Assembly: GCA_946800325.1 (NCBI GenBank)
Contig: OX326957.1
Location: 12,319,591 to 12,383,590 of the forward strand
Direction of reading: 5' to 3'
Length of the DNA stretch: 64,000 bases
Source of the DNA: Luzula sylvatica
Taxonomy: Eukaryota > Streptophyta > Magnoliopsida > Poales > Juncaceae
A model generated the notes under the pieces. The model worked only from the letters and a program-made list of their open reading frames with translations. It did not search any database and had not been told where the DNA came from. Position numbers and translations under genes: made by a program. Shown here one piece after another: positions 1-11,842 of the stretch (within the stretch, counting starts at the first letter, position 1; every line of letters starts with the position of its first letter).

Positions 1-246
1 AAAGTGTCTCCGATTTAACGGGTTTGGGAGGTACGCGTGTTTTTATAGTTGCCTTCGGTTTAATCATCGTGCGGCATAGGAGTCTCTTTTCTGGTTGCTT
101 TATACTCAGATCGATGAAGATTTTTCCAGGATACAAACATAAATGATTAATTGGGAAATCTGAGATGAATCGAAATTTCAAAAAAAAAATCACGATGATC
201 CTCTTTTTGTAATGACTCATGAAATTGTTTACATTGTCTTTTCTGA
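1..246. other. Gene-free window edge
   Basis: Ordinary AT-leaning intergenic sequence leading into the 44-bp tandem array. I see no coding signal, RNA gene or element terminus here. Confidence 0.5.
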
Positions 247-510
247 TTTCGAGGAGGCGGCGGCGTGCCTCTCTTTGGTCATGTTTCCGATTTCGAGTAG
301 GCAGAGTCGTGCCTCTCTTTGGTCCCGTTTCCGATTTCGAGCAGGCGGTGTCGTGCCTCTCTTTGATCCCGTTTCAAATTTCGAGCAGGCGGTGTCGTGC
401 CTCTCTTTAGTCCTGTTTCCGATTTCGAGTAGGCGGTGTCGTGCCTCACTTTGGTCCCGTTTCCCATTTCGAGTAGGCGGTGTCGTGCCTCTCTTTGGTC
501 CCGTTTCCGA
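247..510. repeat. Tandem array, six copies of a 44-bp unit
   Basis: Six consecutive units begin with TTTCGAG at 247, 291, 335, 379, 423 and 467. They share a GTCGTGCCTCTCTTTGGTCC core and differ by a few substitutions. The period is exactly 44 bp in every copy. As 44 is not a multiple of three, the open frame running across it changes frame from unit to unit, so I treat the array as non-coding. It is much richer in GC than its surroundings. No relation to the unrelated 44-bp array at 36.8 kb is evident beyond period length. Confidence 0.95.
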
Positions 511-599
511 ACATCATCATAATCATCATCATGCGATTCTCATAATTTTTATAACAATACATGAAGTTTTTCATTTAAATCAAGACGGTTATGAATAAT

Positions 600-2490
600 A
601 TGAATCGGCAATACAAATATGAAAAAAAAAGCAAGTGTCAGACCAAAAACAAATGCTATTTGGAAACAAGGAATACATGAAGTTTCTCATAGTTAAATGA
701 CATGATGTTTGTAATTGCTATTTGTGTAAGGAATTATGAAAATTACAAAACTAATGCTATTTACAAACAACATCATACAAATACGAGAAATGAAATACTA
801 ATTGCGAGTTATGAAATGAGAAGTGCGAAATATGAAATACGAACAATAATATGAATACGATATACGAATACGACAACGAAAAACAAATACCAATATCATT
901 ACCAATAATAATACGAGACACATACAAAAACAAATAAAAAGGCAAACATAAAACAAGAAAAAAAAAGCCAAGATATATACAACTGAAAAATAAGAACACA
1001 AAATATAAATACAAAACAGATTGTGATGTGCTAAATAGGAAAAAACGAAATACAAAATACAAAATACAAAATAAGAACTAAAAAAATAAAATACGAACTA
1101 CGAAATATATATGACGAAATACGAAAAATAAAATACGAGTAACAATACAAGTATGAAATATGATACGAATGGAAATATGAATATACGAAACACAAATACC
1201 CCTATCAACACCAATATGTATACAAATTACAAATTACAAATTACAAATGACGAAATAAGAAATCCTAAATACTAAATACAAAATATTCGAACTTTCGTCC
1301 TTAATAAATAAATTACAAAACAAAAAGCAGAAATCAAAACAAGTATTATTTGCAACCAATACTAAGCGTGTTGTTTTTTTCCGTTAGATGTTGCTATAAA
1401 AGAAATCACAAAAATGTACAAAATACAAATTATACATTCTCGGATTATTGTAGTCGGAAATTAATATTTTTAATGTAATGTATGATAAGCTAAATAGAAT
1501 ATATGAAATAGGAAATACAAAATATGAATTACAAAAATAAAATACGAATTATGAAATATGTATTACGAAATACCAAACAAAATACGAGTGCCAATACAAA
1601 TAGGAAATACAATATGAATGGAAAAATGAATATACGCAAAACGAATACCCATATGAACACCAATACAAATACAAATTACGAATTACGAATGACGAATGAC
1701 GAAATAAGAAAACCGAAAAATAAAATACGAAATATTTGAACTTTGGTCCTCAATAAATTTTATGTCGACTACTTGGCTCATTTTTTGATTTTTCCGATGA
1801 TATATAAAAGAATAAACAAATTTTAAAGCGATAACCGTTTGAATTGTTCAAGAAAACCGGCTCTTGAACAATTGAAATACATTTTGCTGTAAAACTTATA
1901 TAAAAATCACGATTTACTGAGGCAAACGCGAATACGAATATACATACGGACTATAAAATACAAACACAAAATACAAATACAAATTGCCATAAAAATACAA
2001 ATACACATTTCAATTAAAAGACGAAATACAAATTATGAACTAAAAATACAAAATACGCAATAAAAATATGAAACACGAATACGAATACAAATACAAATAC
2101 TAAAATGAAAAACATACTGATACCAATACCAAAACCAATACAACCTATGAACTTGGAATGAATAATTAATTTGGAATTATGAAATGCGAAAATATACAAA
2201 TTACGAACACGAATAAGAATACGAAGAAATGCTAATACGAATGATAATATAAATGTGGAATCCGAAATACAAAATACGAGAAAAATGCTAATATGAATGA
2301 TAATACGAAAAAACGCAAATACAAAATACGAGCACGAATAAGGAATAAGAATGATAATAAAAGAATATTTGAAAAAATGCTAATATGAATACAATTATGA
2401 TTACAAGTGGCGAAATCCGAAATCCGAAATACAAAATACGAAACATTTTAGCTATCGTTCCCAAAATACAAAATACAAAACACAAATAAT
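600..2490. repeat. Degenerate AT-rich short-period repeat tract
   Basis: About 1.9 kb is dominated by irregular runs of ATACGAA, ATACAAAT and related 5-8-base words. Within it, stretches near 1260-1330 and 1700-1760 are diverged copies, both with GAACTTnnGTCCTnAATAAAT. Small open frames here have extreme composition and are not credible genes. It looks like an expanded, decayed satellite-like tract. I see no conserved terminus. Confidence 0.7.
1842..1873. repeat. Perfect 12-bp hairpin, copy 1
   Basis: AATTGTTCAAGA (1842-1853) and its exact reverse complement (1862-1873) flank an 8-base spacer containing CCGGC. About 40 bases downstream lies GATTTACTGAGGCAAA. Hairpin and downstream motif recur together near 2685-2770, so this is part of a duplicated unit of roughly 130 bp. 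Confidence 0.8.
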
Positions 2491-2503
2491 ATGAATGTGT
2501 ACT

Positions 2504-2549
<46 letters not shown>

Positions 2550-2632
2550 GCAGCAGCAACAACATCATCATCATCATCGTCATCATCATCATCATCATTT
2601 GATCATTATCATTATCATCATCACCATCATAA
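2504..2632. repeat. CAT/ATC microsatellite
   Basis: A long run of CAT trinucleotides interrupted by a few CAG and CAA triplets. Read on the plus strand it would give a polyhistidine/glutamine stretch, but no flanking coding context exists. Confidence 0.9.
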
Positions 2633-2684
2633 ATTTTGCCGATGATGTATCTAAACTAGACAAATTTTACAGTAATAACTGTTT

Positions 2685-2718
2685 GAATTCTTCAAGAAAG
2701 CCGGCTCTTGAACAATTC
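2685..2718. repeat. 13-bp hairpin, copy 2
   Basis: A near-perfect inverted repeat with one mismatch: GAATTCTTCAAGA and TCTTGAACAATTC around AAGCCGGC. It matches the hairpin at 1842-1873 and is again followed by GATTTACTGAGGCAAA at about 2750. Two linked conserved blocks suggest a duplicated transposon fragment or subterminal structure. Confidence 0.75.
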
Positions 2719-3378
2719 AAATAGTACTTACTGTAAAATTTTCAAATATTATGATTTACTGAGGCAAATATACAATACTTCCGCATTTCATGCTCGAATG
2801 ACAATGATCATTCGTCCGGATGTATTGGACATGTTTTTTAGTAACATAATTAATTAAAATTTTATATTGTTGTAAGCATATGTTTTCCTTATTATGAAGA
2901 GTTGTATATTGTTATCTTTGTTTTGGACTGTCAAATAATTCGTTCACATCGTGTGTACTATCGTGTGTACTATCAACGTAAACATTTGTGATGCATTATA
3001 ATTAAAAATTATGTAATGTCATCTGTTGTTTTCCTGTGAATTTTTCACAGTAAATTGTGTATTTTTTAATTATTTAATTAATTAGAACTTTATATTATTA
3101 TAATTCTTTTGTTTCTTTTACTATTAAAATCAATATGTTGTTGTTTGTTTAATTATGTTTTTTTTTATTGTATTCCTATATGTTACATTCGATATATATT
3201 CATATTTTATTGATATCACATGCGCGCAACCAGCATATATGATATATTTATTTACATTCGAGAAATTATACTGAATTACAACATTAAACACGAAATAAAA
3301 TACCATAAAAAAAGAAAAAGAAATTAAAATTAATATATAAAAAAAATTATTCTCGAACTCGAGAATACTCGCGGAACT

Positions 3379-3409
3379 CCCGCGCGAATGCGCGCGGGTA
3401 AAAAGCTAG
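3379..3409 (+). mobile_element. Helitron 3' terminus (plus orientation)
   Basis: A perfect GC hairpin, CCCGCGCG (3379-3386) and CGCGCGGG (3391-3398) with a 4-base loop, is followed by GTAAAAAG-type spacer and CTAG at 3406-3409, then T. Hairpin plus CTRR with the next host base T is the hallmark of a Helitron 3' end. The 5' TC end was not located, so only the terminus is annotated. Confidence 0.7.
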
Positions 3410-3554
3410 TTTTTTTTAATGTTCAATGAAGAATTTTGTGCTGACACGTGCCGCAACTCAATAAATACATAAAACACTGTATTTGATACCCGCATCCCAC
3501 CATATTTTAATGAATGTGGTTTTAGGTGTATAGAGAAAAATCGAAGAAATATCA

Positions 3555-3675
3555 CTAAAATAATTTGGCTCAGCTGGTAGCTCGCTCGGCGTGTTTTTAG
3601 GAGGTTTGGAGTTTGAACCTTGCATGTTCCTCTAATTTTTGTGTATTGTCCGGTAAGAGTATAAATTCAATAAAA
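3555..3675 (+). mobile_element. tRNA-derived SINE-like sequence
   Basis: An A-box-like TGGCTCAGCTGG at 3566-3577 and a B-box-like GGAGTTTGAACC at 3608-3619 lie at the spacing seen in pol III promoters of tRNA-derived SINEs. An A-rich stretch follows near 3670. The rest does not fold as a clean tRNA, so this is called a SINE relic and not a tRNA gene. Confidence 0.5.
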
Positions 3676-3869
3676 AAAATTTTGAAAAGCTAAAGAGGCG
3701 AAGCCTCTTTTAATATATTAATGCATAGTTTAATATATTGAGATGCAATTTTACATGATTAATGTAAAAAAGTAGCTTAACGCAATATAAATTACAAACG
3801 CAAAAGTAAGATACAAACCGAGAAATGATACTTTCGGCCACCCTTAGACGATCGGTTCGTCTCCATAAT

Positions 3870-4375
3870 CGACCTCGTCGATCCTTCGCAGAGCTGCAGC
3901 AGCCGGCAGTGTTCGTTCTTCGCGCCATTCCTTCGCGCAGCCGGCAGCGTTCCTTCGCGCCTCCAGGAGGTGCTGCAGCCGGCAGCATTCGTCCTTCGCG
4001 CCGGCAGCGTTCGTCCTTCGCTCCAGGGCAGAGCAAGCTGCCTCGAGGAGCTGCAGCAGCCGGCAGCGTTCGTCCTTCGCGCCGTTCGCCTCACAAATGA
4101 CCTCCAGGAGCCTGGTCGAAGAAGGCGTGGAGGCGGCGGCTAGGGTTCCTTCGCGCCGTTCGTCCTTCGTCCTTCGCGCAGCCGTTCCTCCAGTGTTCGT
4201 CCTTCGTCCTTCGCGTCGTTCCTTCGCGCAGCCGGCAGCATTCCTTCGCGTCGTTTCTTCACGCCGTTCCTTCGCGCCTCCAGGAGGTGCTGCAGAGAGG
4301 AGGGGGTGGAGGCGGCTAGGGTTTGCCTCCACCCCCAAAATCGCCTCTAAGACGCCGTTCCTTCGCATCAGTTTG
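3870..4375. repeat. GC-rich imperfect minisatellite
   Basis: About 500 bp of sharply elevated GC is built from shuffled modules such as CCTTCGCGC, GCCGGCAGC, GTTCGTCCTTCGC and CCTCCAGGAGGTGCTGCAG. Several overlapping long frames exist on both strands, a by-product of low stop-codon density. It ends with a partly palindromic GTGGAGGCGGC...GCCTCCACCCC block that resembles the one at 37.5-37.6 kb. No protein family is recognisable. Confidence 0.7.
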
Positions 4376-4498
4376 GTTAATTATGTAAATTTATATAAAT
4401 TCAATAAATTGAATACATATCATAGTGTAAGTGGTGGCTCTCTTGCCCTTCTATGTAGAGGTCTTGAGTTCAAATCTATTCTCTTATTAATTTCAATA

Positions 4499-4951
4499 TT
4501 TTTAAGCACAATTTTTTTTTCCCTTCTTATTTTCTACAATATTTATGAGACAAATCAAAGAAAAATTATATTACAACTTTTAATAAATTAAACCGAAGTG
4601 AAATAAATTATGCCTTTGAAAACTGGATTATCTTAGTTGATGCACGTGTTGAACAAAATTAATGAAATATTATATATATCATGTCCAAGATACATGTACT
4701 ATGTACTATGTATGTATATTGTTTTCATTACATTTATCATGCAGAATGTAAATTTGTTACTTTTAATAAAAATTATTTCAGTATTTTTAAGCACAATTTT
4801 TTTCCCTTCTTATTTTCTACAATTTTTAAGAGACAAATCAAAGCAAAATTATATTACAACTTCTAATAAAAATTAAACCGAAGTGAAATAATTTATGCCT
4901 TTGAAAATTGGATTGTTTTAGTTGCACGTGTTGAACAAAATTAATGAAATA
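4499..4951. repeat. Diverged tandem duplication (about 280-bp period)
   Basis: The stretch 4499-4671, containing AAGCACAATTTTTTT, CCCTTCTTATTTTCTACAAT and TTAAACCGAAGTGAAATAA, recurs at 4778-4951 with few changes. The spacer near 4671-4775, with ATACATGTACTATGTA, recurs again at about 6025-6120. A third copy therefore appears to have been interrupted by the insert that starts at 4952. A tRNA B-box-like GAGTTCAAATC sits at 4466-4476, suggesting a SINE origin. Confidence 0.7.
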
Positions 4952-4990
4952 CTAGCGTTGTGCCCGCGCGATTGCGCGAGTTTTTGTTTT

Positions 4991-5445
4991 ATGTTCTAAG
5001 TTAATATATTTAATTCACATGATAACTAACACATGTTAGCTATTAACTTAATATGTAATTGACATTATTTCGAATTTATAAATTTGAATCAATATTAATG
5101 AATATTTAATGATGTTCTAATTATCACGTTAATTAAATAAAATATCACAAATATGGAGAATATGGCTGATACATTTTGGAGCTTAATAAAATTTTATATT
5201 TTTTTTTTTATTGATGAACAGTACAACTTGATATTAAAAAAATAATATTTTACTCCAAATTGTACCTGTCATATTCTCCATATTTGTACAATTACATTTA
5301 ATTAACGTGATAATTAAAACATATCATTAAAAATTAATTAATATTGATTTAAATTTATGAATTCAAACTAACGTTAATTACATATTAAATTAATAACTAA
5401 CATGTGTTAGTTATCATGTTAATTAAATATATTAATTTAGAACAT
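4991..5445. repeat. Foldback unit 1, arms near 200 bp
   Basis: The unit starts ATGTTCTAAGTTAAT and ends with its inverse near TTTAGAACAT. Its two halves are inverted copies over about 200 bases around a T-rich spacer near 5190-5250. Both arms contain AATATGGAGAATA and a TACTCCAAA-type block close to the centre. The structure is that of a long-TIR MITE or foldback element. Confidence 0.85.
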
Positions 5446-5450
5446 GCTAT

Positions 5451-5896
5451 ATGGTCTAAGTTAATTTATTTAATTAACATGATAACTGGCATATGTTAGC
5501 TATTAATTTAATACGTAATTGACATTAGTTCGAATTTATAAATTTGAATCAATATTAATGCATCTTTAATGATATGTTCTAATTATCACGTTAATTAAAT
5601 CTAATAGAAAAATATGGAGAATACGGCAGGTACATTTTGGAGATTCATAATTGTTTTTTTTTTCATGTGTACTAATATTAATTTTTTTTTTTTTTTTACT
5701 TTACTCCAAAATGTACCCGCCGTATTCTCCATATTTGTACTATTGCATTTAATTAACGTGATAATTATAACATATGATTAAAATTTCATTAATATTGAAT
5801 TAAATTTATGAATTCGAATTAATGTTAATTACGTATTAAATTAATAGCTAACATGTGTCCGTTATCATGTTAATTAAATAAATTAACTTAGAACAT
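5451..5896. repeat. Foldback unit 2, tandem copy of unit 1
   Basis: A second head-to-tail copy starts 5 bases after unit 1, again with inverted arms of about 200 bp around a T-rich centre near 5650-5700, and ends TTAACTTAGAACAT. It is similar in sequence to unit 1 but diverged, so the doubling is not recent. Confidence 0.85.
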
Positions 5897-6333
5897 AGAG
5901 CATGTTAGGATAAAATTTGGAGAAGAATATAAATTTTTCAATTGGAAATTAAAAAAAATGACACGTGTCACGATTTCCTCTTATGTTCTCGATTAGTGCT
6001 ATGTATAATTATATATATATATATATATATCATGTCAACGATACATGTACTATGTATGCATATTGTTTTCATTAAATTTATCAATCAAAATGTAAATTTG
6101 TTACTTTCAAGTTCAAATTAAGTATTTTTTTACATTTTTTTTTGATGTACTAATTATACAAATATGTGAAAAGTTTGGACACTATTTTTAAATAAATAAT
6201 ACAAGCTATTGATATAAGTTGTTAATGCGATTAATCATTCATTATCATATTATAATATGTAAGTATGTAAAAAATAGTATGATGAATCAAAACACAACAT
6301 AATTGGATAATAATTGGATAATCATAATAATAA

Positions 6334-7115
6334 CTAGCTTTTTCCCAGCGCAATTGCGCGGGAGCCCTCGAGTTTGTCATGATTATTCACACATCCGTGA
6401 TTTGGTATATTTTTAACCCCCTAATTTTTTTTGGATATTGTAAAAAATCCTCTATCTTTTCGTAAACTCCAAAAAAAAACTCTTTACCAAACTTTTATTT
6501 AAAAATACTCCTTATATATGATATTAATTTTTTTTTTCCAAAATACCCTCCAAATCTCATATGTAATAATTAAAAGCTATTTTTGTTATTTTTTATTAAT
6601 TTTAAGAAAATTCATAAACACTTCTTAACATGTAGTGATTTAAAAAAATTTAAATTATTACATATTTTGTTTATATAATTTTAATATTCCATTCTTTATT
6701 CATAAAAAACTAACATTAAATAATAATACATAAACATCTTGCAAATATATTCATAGAAAATATCTATTTAAACATCTACTTTTTATTTTAGTTTTCCTTT
6801 TATGTATTTTTTAATAGTTTTATTTATTTTTAAATATTTGCAAGATGTTCTTTTAATAATATTGTTCAACTTATTATAATTTTATGTTAGTTTTTTCAGA
6901 AAAATAATACATAAGTCGAATATTTGTAATGAATGAAATATTAAAATTATATAACATATAACATATAGTAATTTTTTTTTAATTATTATATATTACAAAA
7001 AGTTTAAGAATTTTTTAAAATTAAAAAAGCATTTTTTTTAAATGAATAATATGTAAATTAATTGTTTTTTACAATATCTAAAAATTTAAGGAGTCTTTTG
7101 AAAATTTTCCAAGTA
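6334..7115 (-). mobile_element. Helitron-type repeat, minus orientation
   Basis: On the minus strand the sequence ends CCCGCGCAATTGCGCTGGG, then AAAAAG, then CTAG at 6337-6334, then T: a Helitron 3' end. The body to about 7115 is AT-rich and is homologous, in inverted orientation, to 23.35-24.21 kb, which ends in the same kind of terminus. No Rep/helicase coding is present, so it is non-autonomous. The 5' end is approximate. Confidence 0.6.
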
Positions 7116-7199
7116 AAGTGGTGATAGGGAGGCATAATAAGGTGGTGATGTGGAGGCATGAGATGAGAGGAATTATTAATAATGTAATAAATGACCGAA

Positions 7200-8035
7200 A
7201 TTTAAATTAAAAATGACCAAAATGTTAATAAAAAGTATCAAAGTGTGAACTAAAACTGAAAAAGACCAATATATAAATAAAAAAAACTATAATGTAAATT
7301 CAAAAATGTAAAAAAGGACCTACATGTAAATAAAAGAGGATCAAGATGTAAATACGAAGGACCAAAATGTAAGTTTCTAAACTTAAAAGGACAAAAATGT
7401 AAATAGAAAGGATCAAAATGTAGTTTTTTTGAACTAAAAAGGATCAAAATATAAATAAAAAGGACCAAAATGTAAATACTTTTTTTCAAAGAGGCCCCTG
7501 GACCAAAGTGTAATTTTTCAAACTTGAAAGGACCAAATGTAAATAAAAAGGATCAAAATATAAATAAAAAAGGACCAAAATGTAAATAAAAAGGACCAAA
7601 ATGTAATTTTTTCAAATAAAAAGGACCAAATTGTAAATATAAAAGGACCAAAATGTGAAAAAAATATTTTTTTTTTACAAAGAGGCCCTGATGACATGGC
7701 CTCATGTATGAGCTCCAATTTTGCAAACTCTATACCTAAAAAGGATCAAAATATAAATAAAAAGGACCAAAATGTAAATAATTTTTTTCAAAGAGGCCCC
7801 TGGACCAAAGTGTAATTTTTCAAACTTGAAAGGACCAAATGTAAATAAAAAGGACCAAAATATAAATAAAAAAGGACCAAAATGTAAATAAAAAAGGACC
7901 AAAATGTCATTTTTTCAAATAAAAAGGACCAAATTGTAAATATAAAAGGACCAAAATGTGAAGAAAAAAAAAAATTATAAAGAGGCCCATGGTGACGTGG
8001 CCTCGTGTATGAGCTCCAATTTTGCAAACTTTATA
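7200..8035. repeat. GGACCAAAATGTAAATA minisatellite, with a 300-bp duplication
   Basis: Many degenerate copies of a roughly 22-bp unit around AAGGACCAAAATGTAAATA. A larger unit of about 302 bp is duplicated in tandem: the CAAAGAGGCCCCTGGACCAA block starts near 7487 and again near 7789, and each copy ends with a GGCCTCGTGTATGAGCTCC-like block. The same family reappears at 14.0-14.86 kb. Minus-strand open frames here are repeat artefacts. Confidence 0.85.
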
Positions 8036-8090
8036 CATAAGTATAATAATAATACTAATAATATTGTTATTATTGTAGGGAAGGACATAC

Positions 8091-8238
8091 CAGTATAAAG
8101 GGATGTGATGACGAGCATTGTTTTTTCCTTTTCAAAATTTTGAAATCCCCAGTACAGAACCTTCTCTCCGGAGGGGATGTCATCATGGCCCAATGCAATG
8201 AACACTATATTCTTTTTTAGAGGATGTTGTTGGATCAT
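8091..8238 (-). pseudogene. Orphan USP-type first exon of the kinase family
   Basis: On the minus strand an ATG at 8238 opens about 49 codons closely similar to exon 1 of the kinase gene at 24983, with the shared FQNFEKEKT and LYT motifs. It ends at the same place in a consensus donor (ACTG then GTATGT, intron from 8090). Downstream there is only minisatellite, and none of the later exons. It is the counterpart, in the 8-12 kb copy of the segmental duplication, of the kinase gene's first exon. An isolated exon remnant is the best reading. Confidence 0.75.
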
Positions 8239-8624
8239 TTCCAAGCCTCCAACGCTTTCATCGCTGGAATATCAACAATTATTTGTGTACAGAAGTTAGA
8301 TAAATAATCTGTCACCTTCGTCGTCATAGGCTTGCAATAAGCTGTCGTAAACTAAACTAGCTATAATTAGCATATCCAAACAATATTTATATAATATTTT
8401 CTGAGGACCATATCATATTAAAGAGCTCTCTCTTGTAATATTTGGACATTTGAAATCTGCTTCATTTCCTATATTATTTGTTTTCTGATATCCAGTGGAT
8501 GGCAGTTTTAATTAGAATATTTTTGTCAGCCGTAATTTTATAAACACCCGTCTCCCGCATTTAATTTTTACAATTATATAATCTTGAAATTAATATCTGA
8601 TGCTTCGAGAAGTATTGATCGTAC

Positions 8625-9097
8625 CTTTTCTTTTATGCATCTTTGGAGGTACTTCTTTTCAACATCTTCGATAAATTTAGTCTTTTTCCATGGATCTATT
8701 CATTAAAATGTGATTTAACACAAAATTCATTGGATGGAGAAAGTTAATTTCTTGTATCTCACACTCAACCACTGAGCTACGAATTCATTGACAAAAAAAA
8801 ATTCAAATTATATTACGTGATTTTCGAAACAATCTCAAACTTGAGGATTTGTGATAATATTACAGAAAGCTGGAAGGATTTCCGTATAGATAACTTGCCG
8901 GTCTAGGACAATGTTATTGTTAAGCTGTTATAAAACAGAAGTAACATGCAATTGAAATTGAAACGCATACAAGTATAGAAGCATGTAAGGACGAGACTAG
9001 TTTCATCGATTTCTAAATGATCAAATATCCATTCAAGAATGTTCATTCCTATGCCGTCAAAATCAAATACCACAAACACAAGATCCTTGTTTGCCAT
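8625..9097 (-). pseudogene. USP-like gene fragment, two exons
   Basis: Exon 1 (8971-9097) starts MANKDLVFVVFDFDG and ends, like its relatives, in phase 1 before a GTATG donor. Exon 2 (8625-8695) is exactly 71 nt, the length found in all intact copies of this exon in the window; it opens with the codon completed across the junction and ends in KEK before GTACGATC. Joined, they give about 66 codons without a stop. No third exon is visible between 8300 and 8600. It is the paralogue of 25272-26370. I infer a decayed copy and not a functional gene. Confidence 0.7.
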
Positions 9098-11023
9098 CGG
9101 AGAGCCTCGTGTCGAATCACTCGTGTTCTGGTACAAGTATTTGAAAGATAATTCGTCTCTCTTTATTGGAGCCTCTCAGATTGTTGTGGTTTTCTCAGAA
9201 AAAAAGGGCAAATTTATAAGTACAATGGATTTCTATTCAGAAGGCAATATGATTTTCTTAATAAATAAGAAAAAAGATTAAATAAATTCAGAAAAGAGTT
9301 GTAATCACGATACTGAAAATTCTATTTTTTATTTGGAAACGACAGAATAAAATATTGACTTCATCAAGTTGATATTCATATTTCAAATTCTTACTATCGC
9401 CATCCCAATGAGGCAACGACTTTTGGAGATTTTTAGTTGCACCCCATATTTCCCCGATACATCAAGGGAAAATTATTGATTTATCCCCGTAAATGTTTAA
9501 ATAATATATTTCTTCTTCTTGTACTGTTCATATCGTATTTGATATAAAATTAACTTTCCGATAAATTATCATATGAATTTTGATATAAAAAGAGTTTAGG
9601 CGAAATGTGGGGATATCATAAATAATTTCTAGATGTTTTGGGAAACCAAAATTTATACGGTCAAATATAACAACCAATTAATAGAAATGGATCCAAATAT
9701 AAATATGATCGTGCAGTTCCCTTACAATTTATCTCAATTAATATGGTAAAAATCTCTATTAATCTAATTAATAATCGATGGTTCATCGGCCCGGTTACCT
9801 ATTTCCGTTTCAAAAATACGCTCACCCATTCTTTTTGACTGTTTTCTTACCGATTAATCAAAAATTCGAAATCAATCGGTTTTTAATCGTTTTTTATTTA
9901 CACCCGATATTAGGCGAGACTCAATTTTTTTAAAAACGAACTCAATAACTTTGAAACTAAATTGTGACTTTGCACAATGCCATTTAATTTTATATAATTT
10001 TTATTAAGACTTAGAAGATTTAGTTATTATGTTTGTGTTTTATATTATTTTTGAAATTTAAATTTTGGCTTTTGAGAATTTGAAAAACATATAATATTAT
10101 TTATATGATAAATTATCAACGATTAGTGGAACTAATTAATAATTAAATTATCACGGAGAACTTCACGACGAATAACTCGTGTTCGGATTGAATTTATTGA
10201 AAGACAACTAAAAGGGCAAATTTATCGGCATAATTAATGGGTTTTGATTTAGAAGATCATAAAGCTTTCTAAATAAATATAAAATTAAAATAAATAAATT
10301 AAGAACAAAGTTGTGCTCACGATATCCCAAATTTTATTTTCTTTTGGAAACGACTTTTGGAGAATTTTAGTTCCACCCCGCGATTGCCCCCATACATCAA
10401 GGGGCAAATTGTTGAACTATCCTAGTAAGCATTTAAATAATATATTTATTTTTCTTGTGCTGTCGATATCATATTAAATTTCTTTTATTAAAAATATTTG
10501 TTAATTTAATATAAAATTAACTTTATGTTGAATTATTATGTGGATTATTATATAGAAATATGTTTCGGTTAATTGATTTATGCGGTCAATGATAATAATC
10601 TACTTCTGTTGATTGTTTCCACAAGAAGTGTATCTACATTATATCATTTATCTCAATTAATATTATAAATATCTCGATTAGTCCAATCAAGAATTGATAG
10701 TTCATCGACTCGCGATTATGTACATATGTTTCAAAAATATGATCACTGATATTTTGTTGAGTTTGACTGCTCTTTTGCCGATTAATCGTTTTTCATCGAT
10801 TTTTATTCACAACTGATTTTGTGCAAATGCAGGACTCAAAATTTAAACTTCGGATTCAAAATTTTGAACTTTGAAGATTTAGTTTTAATTTTCTACAATT
10901 CCATTTAATTTGATTTAATTTGTATATAGAATTTGAACATTCAATTATTATGTTTATGCTTTATTTGAAATTTGAAATTTGAACTCTGAATTTGAAAATT
11001 TTAAATAAACTTTAAGTAACATT

Positions 11024-11842
11024 TGAGAAATTTTCAAAAAACTCACTTTTTTGGATATCTTAAAAAATCTTATTTTTTGGATATTCCAAAAAATATCTCT
11101 AACAAACTTTTTGTTCCAAAATAACCCATAATAGGAATTAAAACTATCTTTGGTTGGTGTCAAATATTTCTTGGACAAAAAATACCCTTTATTTTCATAT
11201 TAAGATACTAAGAAAATATTTTTTATTAAATGATTAATTTCAAAAATGTCATAAATAGTTTTATTACATAATTTTAATATTTCATTTATTATATATTTTT
11301 GACTTCTCCAATATTATTTCACGAAAAACTAACACAAAATTATAATAAAATAAACAAAATTAATTAAATAACACCTTCGAAATATTTAAAAAATAAAAGA
11401 TCATGAAACTATTAAAAATGCATAAAAAAGAATGAAAAACCTGTCTATTAAATATATTTTTCTACCAATATTTTCAAGGTGTTTCTTTTAATATTGTTAT
11501 TTACTTTATTAATATATCATGCTAGTTTTGTGTTAAAAAATAAATGAAATATTAAAAATAATTTATAATATAGAATAATTATTATTTTTAGAACGCTTAT
11601 ATGTTAAAGTTTATTTACATGTTTTTATAAAATTAAGAAAAAATAACAAAATATTTTTTTACTAGAAAATGTAAGTTTATTTTGGTCAAAAAATATTTGA
11701 CAACATACAAAATTAGTTTTAACCCCTATAGCAAGGCATTTGAAACCAAAAATGAGGTTAGAGAGGTTCTTTTTGCAGTATCCAAAAAGTGAATTGTTTT
11801 AAATATCCAAAAGGTTAGGGGATATTTCGAAAAATTCTCAAT
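11024..11842. mobile_element. Non-autonomous terminal-inverted-repeat element
   Basis: The left end, TGAGAAATTTTCAAAAAA, faces its near-complement GAAAAATTCTCA at about 11842. TTTGGATAT and ATATCCAAA blocks lie inside each end. It is absent from the equivalent place in the 27-kb copy of the segmental duplication. Similar GAAAATTTTCAAAAAACTC sequence occurs at 28.6 kb and 41.08 kb. I could not find a clean target duplication, so the superfamily is unassigned. Confidence 0.5.

Larger units (their letters stand above)
4952..5990 (-). mobile_element. Helitron-type insert, minus orientation
   Basis: Read on the minus strand it ends with a GC hairpin and CTAG at 4955-4952, followed by T, as Helitron 3' ends do. 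The flanking direct repeats (GAAATA before 4952, TATATAT...CATGTC near 6012) match the uninterrupted sequence at 4665-4680, so roughly 1.04 kb was inserted. The far end is not exact because a TA microsatellite adjoins it. The insert carries two foldback units (4991-5445 and 5451-5896). Confidence 0.55.

Noticed and set aside
2491..2724. Open frame coding for long polyhistidine/glutamine
   Set aside because: It is a translated CAT microsatellite with no conserved flank.
3566..3619. A tRNA gene
   Set aside because: A- and B-box-like motifs are present, but acceptor, D- and anticodon stems do not form; a SINE relic fits better.
3710..4591. Several overlapping long frames on both strands in the GC-rich block
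   Set aside because: Repeat modules lacking stop codons produce frames in many phases; none resembles a known protein and the modules shift frame between copies.
8740..8790. Second SINE from an A-box-like stretch on the minus strand (GTAGCTCAGTGGTTGAG)
   Set aside because: A good A-box match, but no B box at the right distance and no tail, so only noted here.
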